From the NCBI GenBank assembly GCA_945888625.1, contig CAMDAH010000010.1, positions 28,383-92,382 on the forward strand: a DNA stretch of 64,000 bases, written 5' to 3'. Source of the stretch: Chryseobacterium gleum. GTDB lineage: Bacteria; Bacteroidota; Bacteroidia; Flavobacteriales_D; Crocinitomicaceae. Under the pieces are notes generated by a model, which had not been told where the DNA came from, did not search any database, and saw only the letters and a list, made by a program, of their open reading frames with translations. Position 1 is the first letter of the stretch, and each line of letters opens with the position of its first letter. Below, piece by piece: positions 1 to 9,133 of the stretch. The position numbers were made by a program, and so were the translations under genes.

Positions 1-801
1 GTGTATTATTTCAAAACGTTGGCAACAGGATCGAACGAATCACAAGTAATCTCTCCTAATCCGAGCGAAACATCACTTAACAAAAATGCTACTTACGAAT
101 TAAAAGTAATTTTGAATAACGGTGAATTTGAAGTGACAGGCCTAACGCCCTTGGCAAGTGGCTTAACCACTACAGCCTCTTCTCAAAATTTCACCTTTAA
201 ATTTTCAGACAATCCAGGAGAATACGTATCAACCTCTGTTGCCGCATCCAACACGGGTAATTGCTATGTTGTCAATACCCAATTAGATATTGAATATAAC
301 GAATACATTGGAAACAATAAAACACTTAAATCTTTTAACTGGACTTTAGGCGAAATTGATGTGTTGCCAAATTCAAGTAAGACTTTCGTTGCACTCGGTG
401 AAACCTTCTACAATTTAGTGAAATCGAAAGTAGCAACCAATCCGCTAATAACAAGAAGAACATTCAACGGTATTCGCGTAACGCTTACAGGAGGTGCAGA
501 GGAGCTATATAATTACATGGTGGTAAACAAACCTAGTAGCACCCTAGCCCAAACAAAACCCTCATACACTAATCTTTCAGCCACCAACGGAAAAAGAGTT
601 ATTGGCATATTTTCTTCAAGACAAACAGTATCTACCTTTAAACCATTTTTTGTTGGGGCAGGACAAGCTTTTATTCGAGCTATAGATAAAAAAAGTACGA
701 AAGAACTCTGCACTGGACCAATCACAGGATTGCTACTATTTTGCTCAGATCACCCCGGTGACAATGTCTTAAACTTAGAAGAACCTTACGCTTGTCCATA
801 A
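1..801 (+). CDS. C-terminal part of an unrecognised surface or secreted protein (5' end outside window)
   Basis: The frame is open from base 1 and the GTG there is probably not the true start, so this is read as the 3' portion of a longer gene. I do not recognise the family. The visible 266 residues are rich in Ser, Thr, Asn and Gly with alternating hydrophobic residues, as in extracellular beta-sheet proteins of Bacteroidota. Near the end there is a GIFSSRQ segment and a Cys-containing tail (CTGPITGLLLFC, then CP at the terminus). There is no type IX C-terminal sorting domain and no OmpA domain. It is followed after about 40 bases by priA. An 8-bp inverted repeat overlaps its stop codon. Confidence 0.6.
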   Translation: MYYFKTLATGSNESQVISPNPSETSLNKNATYELKVILNNGEFEVTGLTPLASGLTTTASSQNFTFKFSDNPGEYVSTSVAASNTGNCYVVNTQLDIEYNEYIGNNKTLKSFNWTLGEIDVLPNSSKTFVALGETFYNLVKSKVATNPLITRRTFNGIRVTLTGGAEELYNYMVVNKPSSTLAQTKPSYTNLSATNGKRVIGIFSSRQTVSTFKPFFVGAGQAFIRAIDKKSTKELCTGPITGLLLFCSDHPGDNVLNLEEPYACP

Positions 802-824
802 TTCCAATCTGTTGTAATTGGAAT
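801..824. repeat. 8-bp inverted repeat after the first gene
   Basis: ATTCCAAT, an 8-base loop, then ATTGGAAT, starting on the last base of the stop codon. No T-run follows, so a role as an intrinsic terminator is doubtful. It is the only candidate transcription end signal before priA. Confidence 0.4.
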
Positions 825-843
825 AATAGCTATATTTATCATA

Positions 844-3327
844 ATGTCCGAACGCACTACCTTATTTGTTGACGTTGTGCTGCCTGTGCCCATTGCGCGA
901 GCATTTACTTATCGCGTGCCGGTTGAACTTAACAAAGAAATCAGCTTCGGAATTCGAGTGATTGTTCCCTTCGGAAGAAACAAACGGCTGACTGGAATAA
1001 TTGTGAAAATTCACGAAATAGCACCATTAAACTACCAAGCAAAATACGTAGAATTAATCTTAGATGAATCGCCGATCATAACAGAAAAACAATTGTATCT
1101 ATGGAATTGGATCTCCTCATATTACCTTGCGCCTATTGGCGATGTTATGAATGCCGCCCTTCCTGCAAATTTTAAATTAGCAAGTGAAACAAAAGTGGTA
1201 TTACACCCGGATTATGACGCTCAACTTGACGGATTATCAGAAAAAGAACAAAGCATCGTTGAAATAATTGAAATTAGAGGGTTCGTAGACCTTAAGGAAC
1301 TCGCCGATATAATGCAAATAAAATATATTCATCCGATTATCAAACAGTTGATTGATAAGCGAATAGTTGCTACTCAGGAGGAAATTAATCAACGCTACAC
1401 GCCAAAAACTATCGTTTGCATTCAACTTAATGATGCTTACGCATCGGATGATGCGCTGAATGAACTAATTCAATTACTAGAACAAAAACCGAGTGCACTT
1501 AATCAACTGAATGCTATTTTAATACTTATTAAATGCGCCCTAGAGTCAGGCTCCACAACAGATGCGGTGCCTAAAAATAGATTGATTAAACTAGACGTTA
1601 GTGCCTCAGCGATAGCCACATTAGAAAAAAAAGGTGTTCTTCAGAGTAGTAAAATTCAAATTGATAGACTTGAAACTAGAGAAAACAACACCAATACCTT
1701 CAAAACCCTATCAGATAATCAACGGAAAGCGCTCCTTGAAATTGAAACTTCCTTTGAACAAAAATCAATCACCCTATTACATGGAATTACAGGGTCAGGG
1801 AAAACTGAAATTTACGTTCAGCTTATTCAATCTTACTTGGATATGGGTAAACAGGTACTTTACCTATTGCCTGAAATAGCACTAACCACTCAATTAATTC
1901 AACGATTATCTGTTTATTTTGGAAAACAAATTGGCGTATACCATTCCAAATTTAATCAAAACGAGCGAGTTGAAATCTGGAATAAAGTTTTAGTAAATAA
2001 CAATTCCGAATTTAGATTGATAATTGGCGCTAGATCGGCTGTATTTCTCCCTTATCAAAATCTCGGACTTATAATTGTTGATGAAGAACACGAAACTTCT
2101 TTTAAACAATATGATCCTTCACCACGATACAACGCACGCGATACCGCAATGATTTTGGCGCATAGCCACCAAGCTAAAACCTTATTGGGGTCTGCAACAC
2201 CAAGTTTTGAATCCTATTTTAATGCCAAACTTGGGAAATATGGTCTTGTGGAGCTCACGGAACGCTACAAAGGGGTTCAACTACCAGATATTAGTTGTGC
2301 GGATTTAAAAAGTGAACGGAAATTAAAAACAATGTACACGAACTTTTCTTCTTTGTTGCTGCAAGAAATAGAAACAACACTTAAAAAGAAAGAACAAGTT
2401 ATCCTTTTTCAAAACCGAAGAGGTTATACACCTCGGTGGTCCTGTGAAGTATGCACATGGACGCCAAAATGTACCAACTGCGATGTTACACTAACCTATC
2501 ACAAATTTGGAAATAATTTGAAGTGTCACTATTGTAGCTACATCACCTCACCAATGGGTTCTTGCCACGCCTGCGGAAGCAATCGACTTAAAATGATTGG
2601 GTTTGGAACAGAAAAAATAGAAGATGATTTAGCAATTAATTTTCCCGAAGCGCAAATTAAAAGAATGGATTTAGATACCACTAGATCAAAAAATGCCTAT
2701 GCAGAAATAATAAATGATTTTGAAAACAGAAAAATTGATGTGTTGATTGGAACTCAAATGCTATCAAAAGGCTTGGATTTTGACAATGTCACTTTAGTTG
2801 GTATCATGGATGCTGATATGCTTCTTAATCGACCAGATTTTAGGGCATTCGAACGGTCCTTCCAACTGATGACACAAGTAGCCGGAAGAGCAGGACGAAA
2901 AGAAAAAAAAGGAAAGGTAATCATTCAAACAGGCCAAACTGACCACTGGGTGATTAAAAAAGTAATTGAGCACGATTTTATATCATTTTACAACAATGAA
3001 ATCCTAGAACGGGAAAATTTTTATTACCCTCCCTTCTTCAAGTTAATAGTGTTAACGCTTAAACATAGCGAAGAGTCCTTGCTAAATGCAGCAGCTAACG
3101 ATTTAGCGAACGCATTAAAAGCTACGTTTAAAGAAAGAGTACTTGGGCCAGAATTTCCGATTATAAAAAAAATACAAAATTTATTTTTAAAGGAAATCAA
3201 AATAAAATACGAAAAAAGCTTATCCGACTCTAAATTAAAAGAGCGCATTCAAGCGCTCTTAACTGATTTTTATACTAAACCACAAAATAAAAGTGTAAGG
3301 GTTGTTATCGATGTTGATCCAATTTAA
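844..3327 (+). CDS. priA: Primosomal replication restart helicase PriA
   Basis: PriA is a 3'-5' superfamily 2 helicase that recognises stalled forks and reloads the replicative helicase. The 827-residue protein shows an N-terminal 3' DNA-binding region, a Walker A motif GITGSGKT near residue 312, a DEEH box near 414 and, between about 534 and 575, the interleaved zinc-binding cysteines (CEVC, CTNC, CHYC, CHAC) that distinguish PriA from other helicases. The C-terminal helicase lobe includes GTQMLSKG and QVAGRAGR. Length is somewhat over the E. coli protein and normal for Bacteroidota. The start is the ATG at 844 followed by [13 protein letters not shown]. It converges on rpoD, and the two stop codons share the palindrome TTAA, leaving no room for a terminator. 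Confidence 0.96.
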   Translation: MSERTTLFVDVVLPVPIARAFTYRVPVELNKEISFGIRVIVPFGRNKRLTGIIVKIHEIAPLNYQAKYVELILDESPIITEKQLYLWNWISSYYLAPIGDVMNAALPANFKLASETKVVLHPDYDAQLDGLSEKEQSIVEIIEIRGFVDLKELADIMQIKYIHPIIKQLIDKRIVATQEEINQRYTPKTIVCIQLNDAYASDDALNELIQLLEQKPSALNQLNAILILIKCALESGSTTDAVPKNRLIKLDVSASAIATLEKKGVLQSSKIQIDRLETRENNTNTFKTLSDNQRKALLEIETSFEQKSITLLHGITGSGKTEIYVQLIQSYLDMGKQVLYLLPEIALTTQLIQRLSVYFGKQIGVYHSKFNQNERVEIWNKVLVNNNSEFRLIIGARSAVFLPYQNLGLIIVDEEHETSFKQYDPSPRYNARDTAMILAHSHQAKTLLGSATPSFESYFNAKLGKYGLVELTERYKGVQLPDISCADLKSERKLKTMYTNFSSLLLQEIETTLKKKEQVILFQNRRGYTPRWSCEVCTWTPKCTNCDVTLTYHKFGNNLKCHYCSYITSPMGSCHACGSNRLKMIGFGTEKIEDDLAINFPEAQIKRMDLDTTRSKNAYAEIINDFENRKIDVLIGTQMLSKGLDFDNVTLVGIMDADMLLNRPDFRAFERSFQLMTQVAGRAGRKEKKGKVIIQTGQTDHWVIKKVIEHDFISFYNNEILERENFYYPPFFKLIVLTLKHSEESLLNAAANDLANALKATFKERVLGPEFPIIKKIQNLFLKEIKIKYEKSLSDSKLKERIQALLTDFYTKPQNKSVRVVIDVDPI

Positions 3328-4193
3328 CCCAAGTATTCCTGTAGTGACTTGTTTTTGGAAATATGCTTTAGTCGACGAATAGCCTTTTCTTTAATTTGAC
3401 GAACACGTTCTCTCGTTAACTCAAAACGATCGCCGATTTCTTCTAATGACAACGGCGCTTTGCCTTCAAGTCCAAAAAACATTGAAATAACCTCACTCTC
3501 GCGGGGTGTTAAGGTAGTTAAGGAACGACGAATATCACACCGCAAAGATTCTAAGACCAAATTATTCTCTGGACTAGGTAAAGAATCGCCCATTAATACA
3601 TCGTACATATTGGAAGAAGATTCGTCACTCTCAACTAAGGGAGCATCCATTGACACATGTCGACCGTTTTGAGCCAAAGATTGCTTAATTTCTTCAGTAC
3701 TACAACTCAAAAATTCCGCCAACTCCTCAGCAGAAGGTTGTCGTTCAAACTTTTGTTCTAGCTCAGAAAAAGCGCGGTTTATTTTGTTAATATTACCAAT
3801 TTTATTTAAGGGTAAACGCACAATTCGCGCCTGTTCAGCAAGGGCTTGTAGGATAGATTGTCTTATCCACCAAACTGCATAAGAAATGAATTTAAATCCC
3901 CGCGTTTCATCAAAACGTTCGGCTGCTTTGATCAATCCTAAATTGCCCTCATTAATCAAATCGGGTAAAGCCAATCCTTGATTTTGATATTGCTTAGAAA
4001 CCGAAACTACAAAGCGCAAATTAGCTTTGGTTAAGCGTTCTAAAGCCACACGATCACCTGCTCTAATTTTTCTTGCTAATTCGACCTCCTCATCCGCAGT
4101 AATTAGATCAACACGACCTATTTCTTGTAAATATTTGTCAAGAGAAGCGGTCTCCCTATTCGTGACCTGTTTAGCGATTTTTAATTGCCTCAT
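3324..4193 (-). CDS. rpoD: Primary RNA polymerase sigma factor (RpoD/SigA type)
   Basis: This is a group 1 or 2 sigma-70 factor directing RNA polymerase to housekeeping promoters. The protein has 289 residues. It starts with a short region 1.2 ([14 protein letters not shown]), then region 2 with the core-binding and -10 recognition helices ([29 protein letters not shown]), region 3, and region 4 with the helix-turn-helix ([28 protein letters not shown]). Region 1.1 is missing, as is normal for the Bacteroidota primary sigma factor, which recognises TTG/TAnnTTTG rather than TTGACA/TATAAT. The many TAnnTTTG boxes in this window fit that. It stands alone, convergent with priA; its 149-base upstream gap holds no clear -7 box. 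Confidence 0.95.
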   Translation of the reverse strand: MRQLKIAKQVTNRETASLDKYLQEIGRVDLITADEEVELARKIRAGDRVALERLTKANLRFVVSVSKQYQNQGLALPDLINEGNLGLIKAAERFDETRGFKFISYAVWWIRQSILQALAEQARIVRLPLNKIGNINKINRAFSELEQKFERQPSAEELAEFLSCSTEEIKQSLAQNGRHVSMDAPLVESDESSSNMYDVLMGDSLPSPENNLVLESLRCDIRRSLTTLTPRESEVISMFFGLEGKAPLSLEEIGDRFELTRERVRQIKEKAIRRLKHISKNKSLQEYLG

Positions 4194-4342
4194 AATTGTT
4201 TATTTATTTATTTAAGTGATTGCCTTAACGAAAGAAATTTGATAAGGTTAGGTTAATAATGAAAAAACCCTAAAAAGATTACACTAATATGAAGATTAAC
4301 GGGGAATCAAATACAATAATTGGTCATTGACTGAACAATCAA
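4194..4342. other. Intergenic gap upstream of rpoD
   Basis: This 149-base AT-rich gap lies between the rpoD start and the 3' end of trpS. It contains a short TTTA repeat (about 4198-4215) and no ORF, RNA gene, exact TAnnTTTG box on the minus strand or T-tailed hairpin that I can support. Confidence 0.5.
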
Positions 4343-5311
4343 TCAATATCCTAATTTTTTACGCACCCTAAGCAAGACTTCTTGAGCTGTTTTTCGAGCT
4401 TTTAAAGCCCCTTCAGATAAGATTAAATTCAATTCGTCTTCATGAGACATGTAGTACGCATATTTTTCTCGCTCACGACTAAACATAGTCAAGATTTTTT
4501 CAAATAAGGCCTGCTTTGCATGACCGTAACCGTACCCCCCATTGACATAATTTTGGCGCATAACTTCCTTCTCTTCGGATGTTGCTAACAAAGCGTACAA
4601 ACTAAATATTGTACAAGTAGAAGGTTCTTTTGGTAATGCCAACGGAGTGCTATCAGACGAAATCGACATGATTTGTCTCCGCAATTCTTTTTCGTCCAAA
4701 AAAATATCAATATAATTATTTCTAGACTTACTCATTTTCTGACCGTCAGTTCCTGGAATTAACATAGTTGATTCCGAAACTCTTTCTGAAGGAACTACGA
4801 AAGTATCTCCCATTTTTAAATTAAACCGAGCGGCCACATCCCGAGTCATCTCAAGATGCTGTAACTGATCTTTTCCAACAGGAACAATGAGCGCATCATA
4901 TAATAAAATATCAGCAGCCATAAGCATAGGATAAGTGAAAAGACCCGCGTTTACGTCATCTAAACGATCCGACTTATCCTTGAAACTGTGGGCTAAAGTT
5001 AAGCGTTGAAAAGGGAAAAAGGATAGTAAATACCACATGAGTTCGGTCACCTCAGGAACGTCACTCTGCCTATAAAAAGTAGCTTTAGATGCGTCTAAAC
5101 CACAAGCCAACCAGGTCGCTGCTGTTGATTTAGTATTATCTAGTAATACCTTGGCATCTTTAATTTGCGTTAATGAATGAAGGTTGGCAATAAAAAAATA
5201 AGCGTCGTTTTCAACTTGGTTAGATAAATCAATTGCAGGTAAAATTGCACCAAGGATATTACCTAAATGCGGTGTTCCTGTGCTTTGTATCCCTGTTAAT
5301 ATTCTTGCCAT
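4343..5311 (-). CDS. trpS: Tryptophanyl-tRNA synthetase
   Basis: A class I aminoacyl-tRNA synthetase that charges tRNA-Trp in the cytoplasm. The N-terminus MARILTGIQSTG leads directly into the HIGH-equivalent TPHLGN (residues 13-18), and the second ATP-binding signature KMSKS lies near residue 190 (GQKMSKSRNN). At 322 residues it is full length. The ORF track extends 6 codons further to a TTG; I chose the ATG at 5311 because conserved sequence begins immediately after it and a TAnnTTTG box lies 15 bases upstream. It is divergent from plsC. Confidence 0.96.
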   Translation of the reverse strand: MARILTGIQSTGTPHLGNILGAILPAIDLSNQVENDAYFFIANLHSLTQIKDAKVLLDNTKSTAATWLACGLDASKATFYRQSDVPEVTELMWYLLSFFPFQRLTLAHSFKDKSDRLDDVNAGLFTYPMLMAADILLYDALIVPVGKDQLQHLEMTRDVAARFNLKMGDTFVVPSERVSESTMLIPGTDGQKMSKSRNNYIDIFLDEKELRRQIMSISSDSTPLALPKEPSTCTIFSLYALLATSEEKEVMRQNYVNGGYGYGHAKQALFEKILTMFSREREKYAYYMSHEDELNLILSEGALKARKTAQEVLLRVRKKLGY

Positions 5312-5326
5312 TATGACTATTTCCAA

Positions 5327-5334
5327 CAAAAATA
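5327..5334 (-). promoter_or_regulatory. Putative -7 promoter box of trpS
   Basis: TATTTTTG on the minus strand, 15 bases before the trpS ATG, matches the Bacteroidota -7 consensus TAnnTTTG exactly. No clear -33 TTG is visible at the usual spacing. Confidence 0.4.
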
Positions 5335-5380
5335 ATTAAAAGCATTTAAAGCGTAGGCCTTAATTCTCTTGTTAATTCAC

Positions 5381-5388
5381 TAAATTTG
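5381..5388 (+). promoter_or_regulatory. Putative -7 promoter box of plsC, at leaderless distance
   Basis: TAAATTTG, an exact TAnnTTTG match, ends only 3 bases before the plsC ATG. Transcription would therefore begin at or next to the A of the start codon. The -33 element is not obvious. Confidence 0.4.
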
Positions 5389-5391
5389 AAA

Positions 5392-6153
5392 ATGAAATAC
5401 ATTCACGGGCTTTTTGCGAACATCTGGAAAATGTATATTGCTATTGTTTTCAGCATTTTTGCAATGCTATTTTACCCTTTCTTGTACATTTTGATTTTTA
5501 ATCCCAAGTGGAAAAAAACAAGTTTTAAGTTCTTTATCGTTTGGAGCTGGTGCATGCGCATTTTTTGTTTTTATCACGTAAAAAAAATTAACCATTCCAC
5601 AATTGTCCCAACAGGACCTTATGTGATTGTTTCTAATCATGTTTCTTACCTAGATATCTTTTTGATGTATTCCATACTACCTAAATCGCCATTTGTTTTC
5701 CTTGGAAAAAGTGAAATCCTATCCTATCCAATCATTCGGACATACTTTAAAAACTTAAACATCCCCGTTTACAGAAACGACAAAACAAAATCTGGAAAAG
5801 CTTATTCGGAGTCGATTAAAGCGGTGAATAATGGCTGGTCATTGGTTATTTTTCCAGAAGGAACAATTCCCGAAAATGACATTCCAAAAATGCTTCCATT
5901 TAAGAATGGCGCTTTCAAGTTAGCCAAAGCACTAAACATTCCTGTTTTACCTCTTACTTTTGAAAATAACCACCGCCTGTTTTCAGACCCCACTAATATC
6001 TGGGGGCCTGCAAGACCAGGGCTTTCCATCGTCCATATTCACGAAGTTATTTCACTAGAAACGATTCAGCAAATGAACCAAGATGAACTGAGCCAACATT
6101 GTTTTGAAATAATTTCAAAGCCCTTAATGGAAAAACATCCCGAACTTTATTAA
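5392..6153 (+). CDS. plsC: 1-acyl-sn-glycerol-3-phosphate acyltransferase (PlsC family)
   Basis: Transfers an acyl chain to lysophosphatidic acid to form phosphatidic acid at the inner membrane, the precursor used by CdsA further along this window. The 253-residue protein has one or two N-terminal hydrophobic segments (about residues 12-33), the catalytic HX4D motif as NHVSYLD near residue 81, and the acceptor-binding FPEGT near 153. The track start is a TTG; the ATG two codons later at 5392 is preferred. It is followed at 9 bases by gatC, which suggests co-transcription. Ornithine-lipid or other lysolipid acyltransferase activity cannot be excluded by sequence alone. Confidence 0.88.
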   Translation: MKYIHGLFANIWKMYIAIVFSIFAMLFYPFLYILIFNPKWKKTSFKFFIVWSWCMRIFCFYHVKKINHSTIVPTGPYVIVSNHVSYLDIFLMYSILPKSPFVFLGKSEILSYPIIRTYFKNLNIPVYRNDKTKSGKAYSESIKAVNNGWSLVIFPEGTIPENDIPKMLPFKNGAFKLAKALNIPVLPLTFENNHRLFSDPTNIWGPARPGLSIVHIHEVISLETIQQMNQDELSQHCFEIISKPLMEKHPELY

Positions 6154-6162
6154 TTTTACAAC

Positions 6163-6453
6163 ATGCGTATTGACGACGAATTAATTGACCACCTATCTTA
6201 TCTCGCAAAGCTCAAGTTTGAAGGTGTTGAAAAGGAGGCTATTAAATCAGATATGAACAAGATTACTGGGTTCATGCAAAAATTAAGTGAAGTCGACACA
6301 GAAAATATTGAGCCCTTAATTTTTATGACCGAAGAATTTGATCGTCTTCGACAAGACACAGCACAAAATTCAATATCTCAACAAGATGCTTTGAGAAATG
6401 CACCCAAAAAAGACAGTGATTATTTTAGAATACCAAAAGTATTGGATAAATAA
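6163..6453 (+). CDS. gatC: Aspartyl/glutamyl-tRNA amidotransferase subunit C
   Basis: The small stabilising subunit of GatCAB, which converts Glu-tRNA-Gln (and Asp-tRNA-Asn) to the cognate amide. The 96-residue sequence begins with the family pattern DELIDHLSYLAKLKF and carries DMNKITGFMQKLSEVDTENIEPL and a C-terminal FRIPKVLDK, all typical. gatA and gatB are not in the window, as is common in Bacteroidota where the genes are scattered. Its stop lies one base from that of the convergent zinc-finger gene, inside a palindrome. Confidence 0.93.
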   Translation: MRIDDELIDHLSYLAKLKFEGVEKEAIKSDMNKITGFMQKLSEVDTENIEPLIFMTEEFDRLRQDTAQNSISQQDALRNAPKKDSDYFRIPKVLDK

Positions 6454-6459
6454 TTTATC
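6445..6459. repeat. Palindrome spanning two convergent stop codons
   Basis: GATAAAT-A-ATTTATC is a perfect inverted repeat that contains the stop codon of gatC and that of the opposing gene. It is all but devoid of G/C and has no T-run beyond it, so any hairpin would be weak. Confidence 0.4.
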
Positions 6460-6817
6460 GAACATATTCTTGTTTTTGGACAAGCATATATTGATCATTG
6501 TCTAACTTGATGTATCCATATTCATAGCAGAAATAATAATTATAGCCTTTTTGAGTCTTGTAAAGGTTAGTAAAATAATGAAAATTAAATCCTTCCTCTG
6601 CTAAACTAATTCCATCTATTGTTTTTTTTCCAATAGGATTTAATTCGTATAGTATCCTGCGGTTTTTGCGAAGTATTCTGTTAACTCGCCTAACAATTGA
6701 ATTGGCGTCTTCATTTAAGCGATTGTTAAAAGAATTTCGACAGTAATCACTACAAAACTTTTGATCTTTACGACCGGCTAGTTTTACACTGCATTCCATG
6801 CAGTTACGTACTTCCAT
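6455..6817 (-). CDS. Small N-terminal zinc-finger protein of unknown function
   Basis: Unrecognised beyond its metal-binding N-terminus. From the ATG at 6817 the 120-residue protein begins MEVRNCMECSVKL and has four cysteines spaced C6-x2-C9-x12-C22-x3-C26, the layout of a small treble-clef or zinc-ribbon finger (as in DUF2116-like proteins), with NRLN following. The rest is basic and then tyrosine-rich (GYNYYFCYEYGY) with no membrane segment, suggesting a cytosolic nucleic-acid or protein binder. The track's longer start adds 13 residues that do not look conserved. It stands alone between gatC and rnz. Confidence 0.65.
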   Translation of the reverse strand: MEVRNCMECSVKLAGRKDQKFCSDYCRNSFNNRLNEDANSIVRRVNRILRKNRRILYELNPIGKKTIDGISLAEEGFNFHYFTNLYKTQKGYNYYFCYEYGYIKLDNDQYMLVQKQEYVR

Positions 6818-6922
6818 ATTATATATAAATGACGTTGAAGAAAAATTTAAAATCATTAGGATAACGTAAAAAGCTATAAAAAATTCGAATTTTTTTGATG
6901 CAATTAATTTAATCCAATAGCG

Positions 6923-7843
6923 CTAATCAACGGTAAACTTTGAGCCGTCTTCAACTACCACCGTATTGGGAAATATAGCTGTTGCCTCAGAAAGATGCTC
7001 ATCACCATTTGAATACCTTGATGAAAAATGACCAAGATATAATTTTTTCACACCTAACATTAAAGCAATTTTTGCAGCTTGTTCTGCCGTAGAATGTGCC
7101 GTTTCTTTTGCCCTATTTTTATGCTGATTTGTAAAAGTTGCCTCATGATATAAAACAGATGTTCCTTTTATGAAAGAAAATAAATTATCAAATGGTGCCG
7201 TATCAGAACAATAGGCGTAACTTCTAGGGGGAGGCGCGGGTAGCGTGAAGTCAGCATATCGCAGCAAAGTCCCGTCTAATAGTTCAATGTCATTTCCCAA
7301 TTTAAGTATTCTATAAAACTCTTTTTTTACTCCCGCATCACTTAACGCTGAAAAATTAAGCATTAGCTCCATCCCTTTCTCTTCAATTAAGAACCCAAAC
7401 GTTTTAATTCGATGCTTCATTGGAAAAGCACTAACCTTTACTAGCTTATCTTCGAAAATAACGTCTTTTTGAGGGGAACATAAAGGCACAAATTGCATTT
7501 GAAAATTCAGAGGGGTATAAGCTACTTCAAATTGCATTTTTAAAATAGCCTCAAGTTCTGGTGGTCCGTAAACTGTTAGACCTTGATTTCTTCCCAATAA
7601 ATTCATGGTACTTAACAAACCAATCAAACCGAAATAATGATCACCATGAAGATGAGAAATGAAAATTTGAGTTATTTTTTGAAAATGAACCCCAAACCGA
7701 CGCATTTGCGTCTGAGTTCCTTCGCCACAATCAATTAAAAGGTGACGATTATTACAAATGATGTACTGTGCACTTGGTGCTCTTTTAGGCGTGGGTAAAG
7801 CTGCTCCACTACCGAGAATTACAACTTGAAACGGATTAATCAA
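6923..7843 (-). CDS. rnz: Ribonuclease Z (tRNA 3' endonuclease)
   Basis: A metallo-beta-lactamase-fold nuclease that trims the 3' trailer of tRNA precursors. The 306-residue protein is the short bacterial form. It has LGSGAALPTPKRAPSA at the start, the zinc-binding motif HLHGDH at residues 64-69 (H64, H66, D68, H69), further metal ligands in YCSDTAP and in the C-terminal LGHFSSRY, and a HEATF segment. Its start overlaps the end of the STAS gene by 8 bases, so the two are probably translated together from one mRNA. Confidence 0.95.
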   Translation of the reverse strand: MINPFQVVILGSGAALPTPKRAPSAQYIICNNRHLLIDCGEGTQTQMRRFGVHFQKITQIFISHLHGDHYFGLIGLLSTMNLLGRNQGLTVYGPPELEAILKMQFEVAYTPLNFQMQFVPLCSPQKDVIFEDKLVKVSAFPMKHRIKTFGFLIEEKGMELMLNFSALSDAGVKKEFYRILKLGNDIELLDGTLLRYADFTLPAPPPRSYAYCSDTAPFDNLFSFIKGTSVLYHEATFTNQHKNRAKETAHSTAEQAAKIALMLGVKKLYLGHFSSRYSNGDEHLSEATAIFPNTVVVEDGSKFTVD

Positions 7844-8174
7844 GGCTAGCTAATGCTTCTTCTTTTGTTGATAAAATGGATAAAACTCTATCTAATTGAG
7901 CAATTTGCACCATTTTTAAAACCGAAGCTTGTAGGCCGTACATAACAAACGAACCATTCGTATCTTTACAAAGTCGGTTAGCCACTAAAATAGCACTTAA
8001 TCCAGAGGAATCGCAGTAACGTGTTTTTTCAAGATTTAGAACGATTTTATTATTTCCTGATTTATTTACAACCGTAAACACTGTTTTCAACTCCGGCGCA
8101 TTTGTAGAATCCAACTTTTCAACATTGGAAACAATTACTACCGTTTTACCGTGATACTCACTTGGAAAATTCAT
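7836..8174 (-). CDS. STAS-domain protein (anti-sigma factor antagonist type)
   Basis: A single 112-residue STAS domain resembling SpoIIAA/RsbV. It has a central beta-strand, NKIVLNLEKTRYCDSSGLSAIL, where the serine pair of DSSGL (near residue 62) is at the position phosphorylated by partner kinases in SpoIIAA-type proteins. Such proteins usually bind an anti-sigma factor or kinase in a partner-switch, but no kinase, phosphatase or anti-sigma gene is nearby. It overlaps rnz by 8 bases downstream. A TACATTTG box 14 bases upstream suggests its own promoter, separate from the pyrB run. Confidence 0.87.
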   Translation of the reverse strand: MNFPSEYHGKTVVIVSNVEKLDSTNAPELKTVFTVVNKSGNNKIVLNLEKTRYCDSSGLSAILVANRLCKDTNGSFVMYGLQASVLKMVQIAQLDRVLSILSTKEEALASLD

Positions 8175-8188
8175 AAAATTTATTTTTT

Positions 8189-8196
8189 CAAATGTA
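8189..8196 (-). promoter_or_regulatory. Putative -7 promoter box of the STAS-rnz pair
   Basis: TACATTTG on the minus strand matches TAnnTTTG exactly, in the 29-base gap between pyrB and the STAS gene. A TTG lies 15 bases further upstream, closer than the usual 19-21. Confidence 0.38.
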
Positions 8197-8203
8197 AAAA
8201 AAA

Positions 8204-9133
8204 TCAGCGTTCAATTTTCGAAGCGAGCAAATAAATTATCGCCATTCTTATTGCAACTCCATTTTCAACTTGGTTTAAGATGATGCTTTGATCTGAATCT
8301 GCTACTTCGCTAGTGATTTCTACCCCTCTATTAATCGGCCCTGGGTGCATGATAATTACAGGCTTATTTAACGCGTCAAGAACATCTTTATTTAAACCAA
8401 ACATCATGGAATATTCACGCAACGAAGGAAAAAAATTGATTTCTTGTCGTTCTAACTGAATCCTAAGCATATTAGCCACATCACACCATTCCAAGGCATC
8501 CTTTAAGTTGTGTGAAATTTTGACATCCAACTCGCCAATGTATTTTGGAATCAAGGTAGTAGGCCCACAAACCATTACTTCAGCACCTAATTTTTTTAAG
8601 CAATAGATGTTTGATAATGCCACGCGCGAATGGATAATATCGCCGACAATTACTACTTTTTTACCTGCCACCTCGCCTAGCGACTCACGAATCGAATAGG
8701 CATCTAACAAGGCTTGGGTCGGATGCTCATGCGTTCCATCTCCCGCATTAATTACTTTTGCAGCTATTCGTTTCGAAAGAAAGTGAGCTGCTCCAGGATT
8801 AGGGTGACGCAGCACAACCATGTCAACTTTCATCGACAAAATATTATTTACCGTATCAACTAGTGTTTCTCCTTTCTTGACAGAACTGCTCGAAGCACTA
8901 AAGTTGACAATATCGGCAGAAAGACGCTTTTCAGCAAGTTCGAATGACAACCTTGTTCGCGTGGAGTTTTCGAAAAATAAATTTGCTATCGTTATGTCCC
9001 TAAGCGATGGTACTTTCTTAATTGGACGATTAATAACCTCTTTGAAGCTATCTGCCATATTGAAAATTAACGCTATATCCTCCGGACTTAAATCACGAAT
9101 TCCGGTTAAATGATCGACACTGAGATTATTCAT
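8204..9133 (-). CDS. pyrB: Aspartate carbamoyltransferase catalytic subunit
   Basis: Condenses carbamoyl phosphate and aspartate to N-carbamoyl-aspartate, the committed step of pyrimidine synthesis. The carbamoyl-phosphate loop STRTR is at residues 57-61 (FFENSTRTRLSFE), with HPTQALLD near 133 and the aspartate-binding HPGPINRG near the end. Its 309 residues are the usual catalytic chain. No pyrI (regulatory chain) or pyrC-like partner follows. Its start overlaps the end of pyrR by 8 bases, so the two are translationally linked and pyrB has no room for its own leader. Confidence 0.97.
   Translation of the reverse strand: MNNLSVDHLTGIRDLSPEDIALIFNMADSFKEVINRPIKKVPSLRDITIANLFFENSTRTRLSFELAEKRLSADIVNFSASSSSVKKGETLVDTVNNILSMKVDMVVLRHPNPGAAHFLSKRIAAKVINAGDGTHEHPTQALLDAYSIRESLGEVAGKKVVIVGDIIHSRVALSNIYCLKKLGAEVMVCGPTTLIPKYIGELDVKISHNLKDALEWCDVANMLRIQLERQEINFFPSLREYSMMFGLNKDVLDALNKPVIIMHPGPINRGVEITSEVADSDQSIILNQVENGVAIRMAIIYLLASKIER

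Noticed and set aside
4198-4215. (TTTA)n simple repeat upstream of rpoD
   Set aside because: Low-complexity AT sequence; too short to be a meaningful repeat, and no regulator site or -7 box accompanies it.
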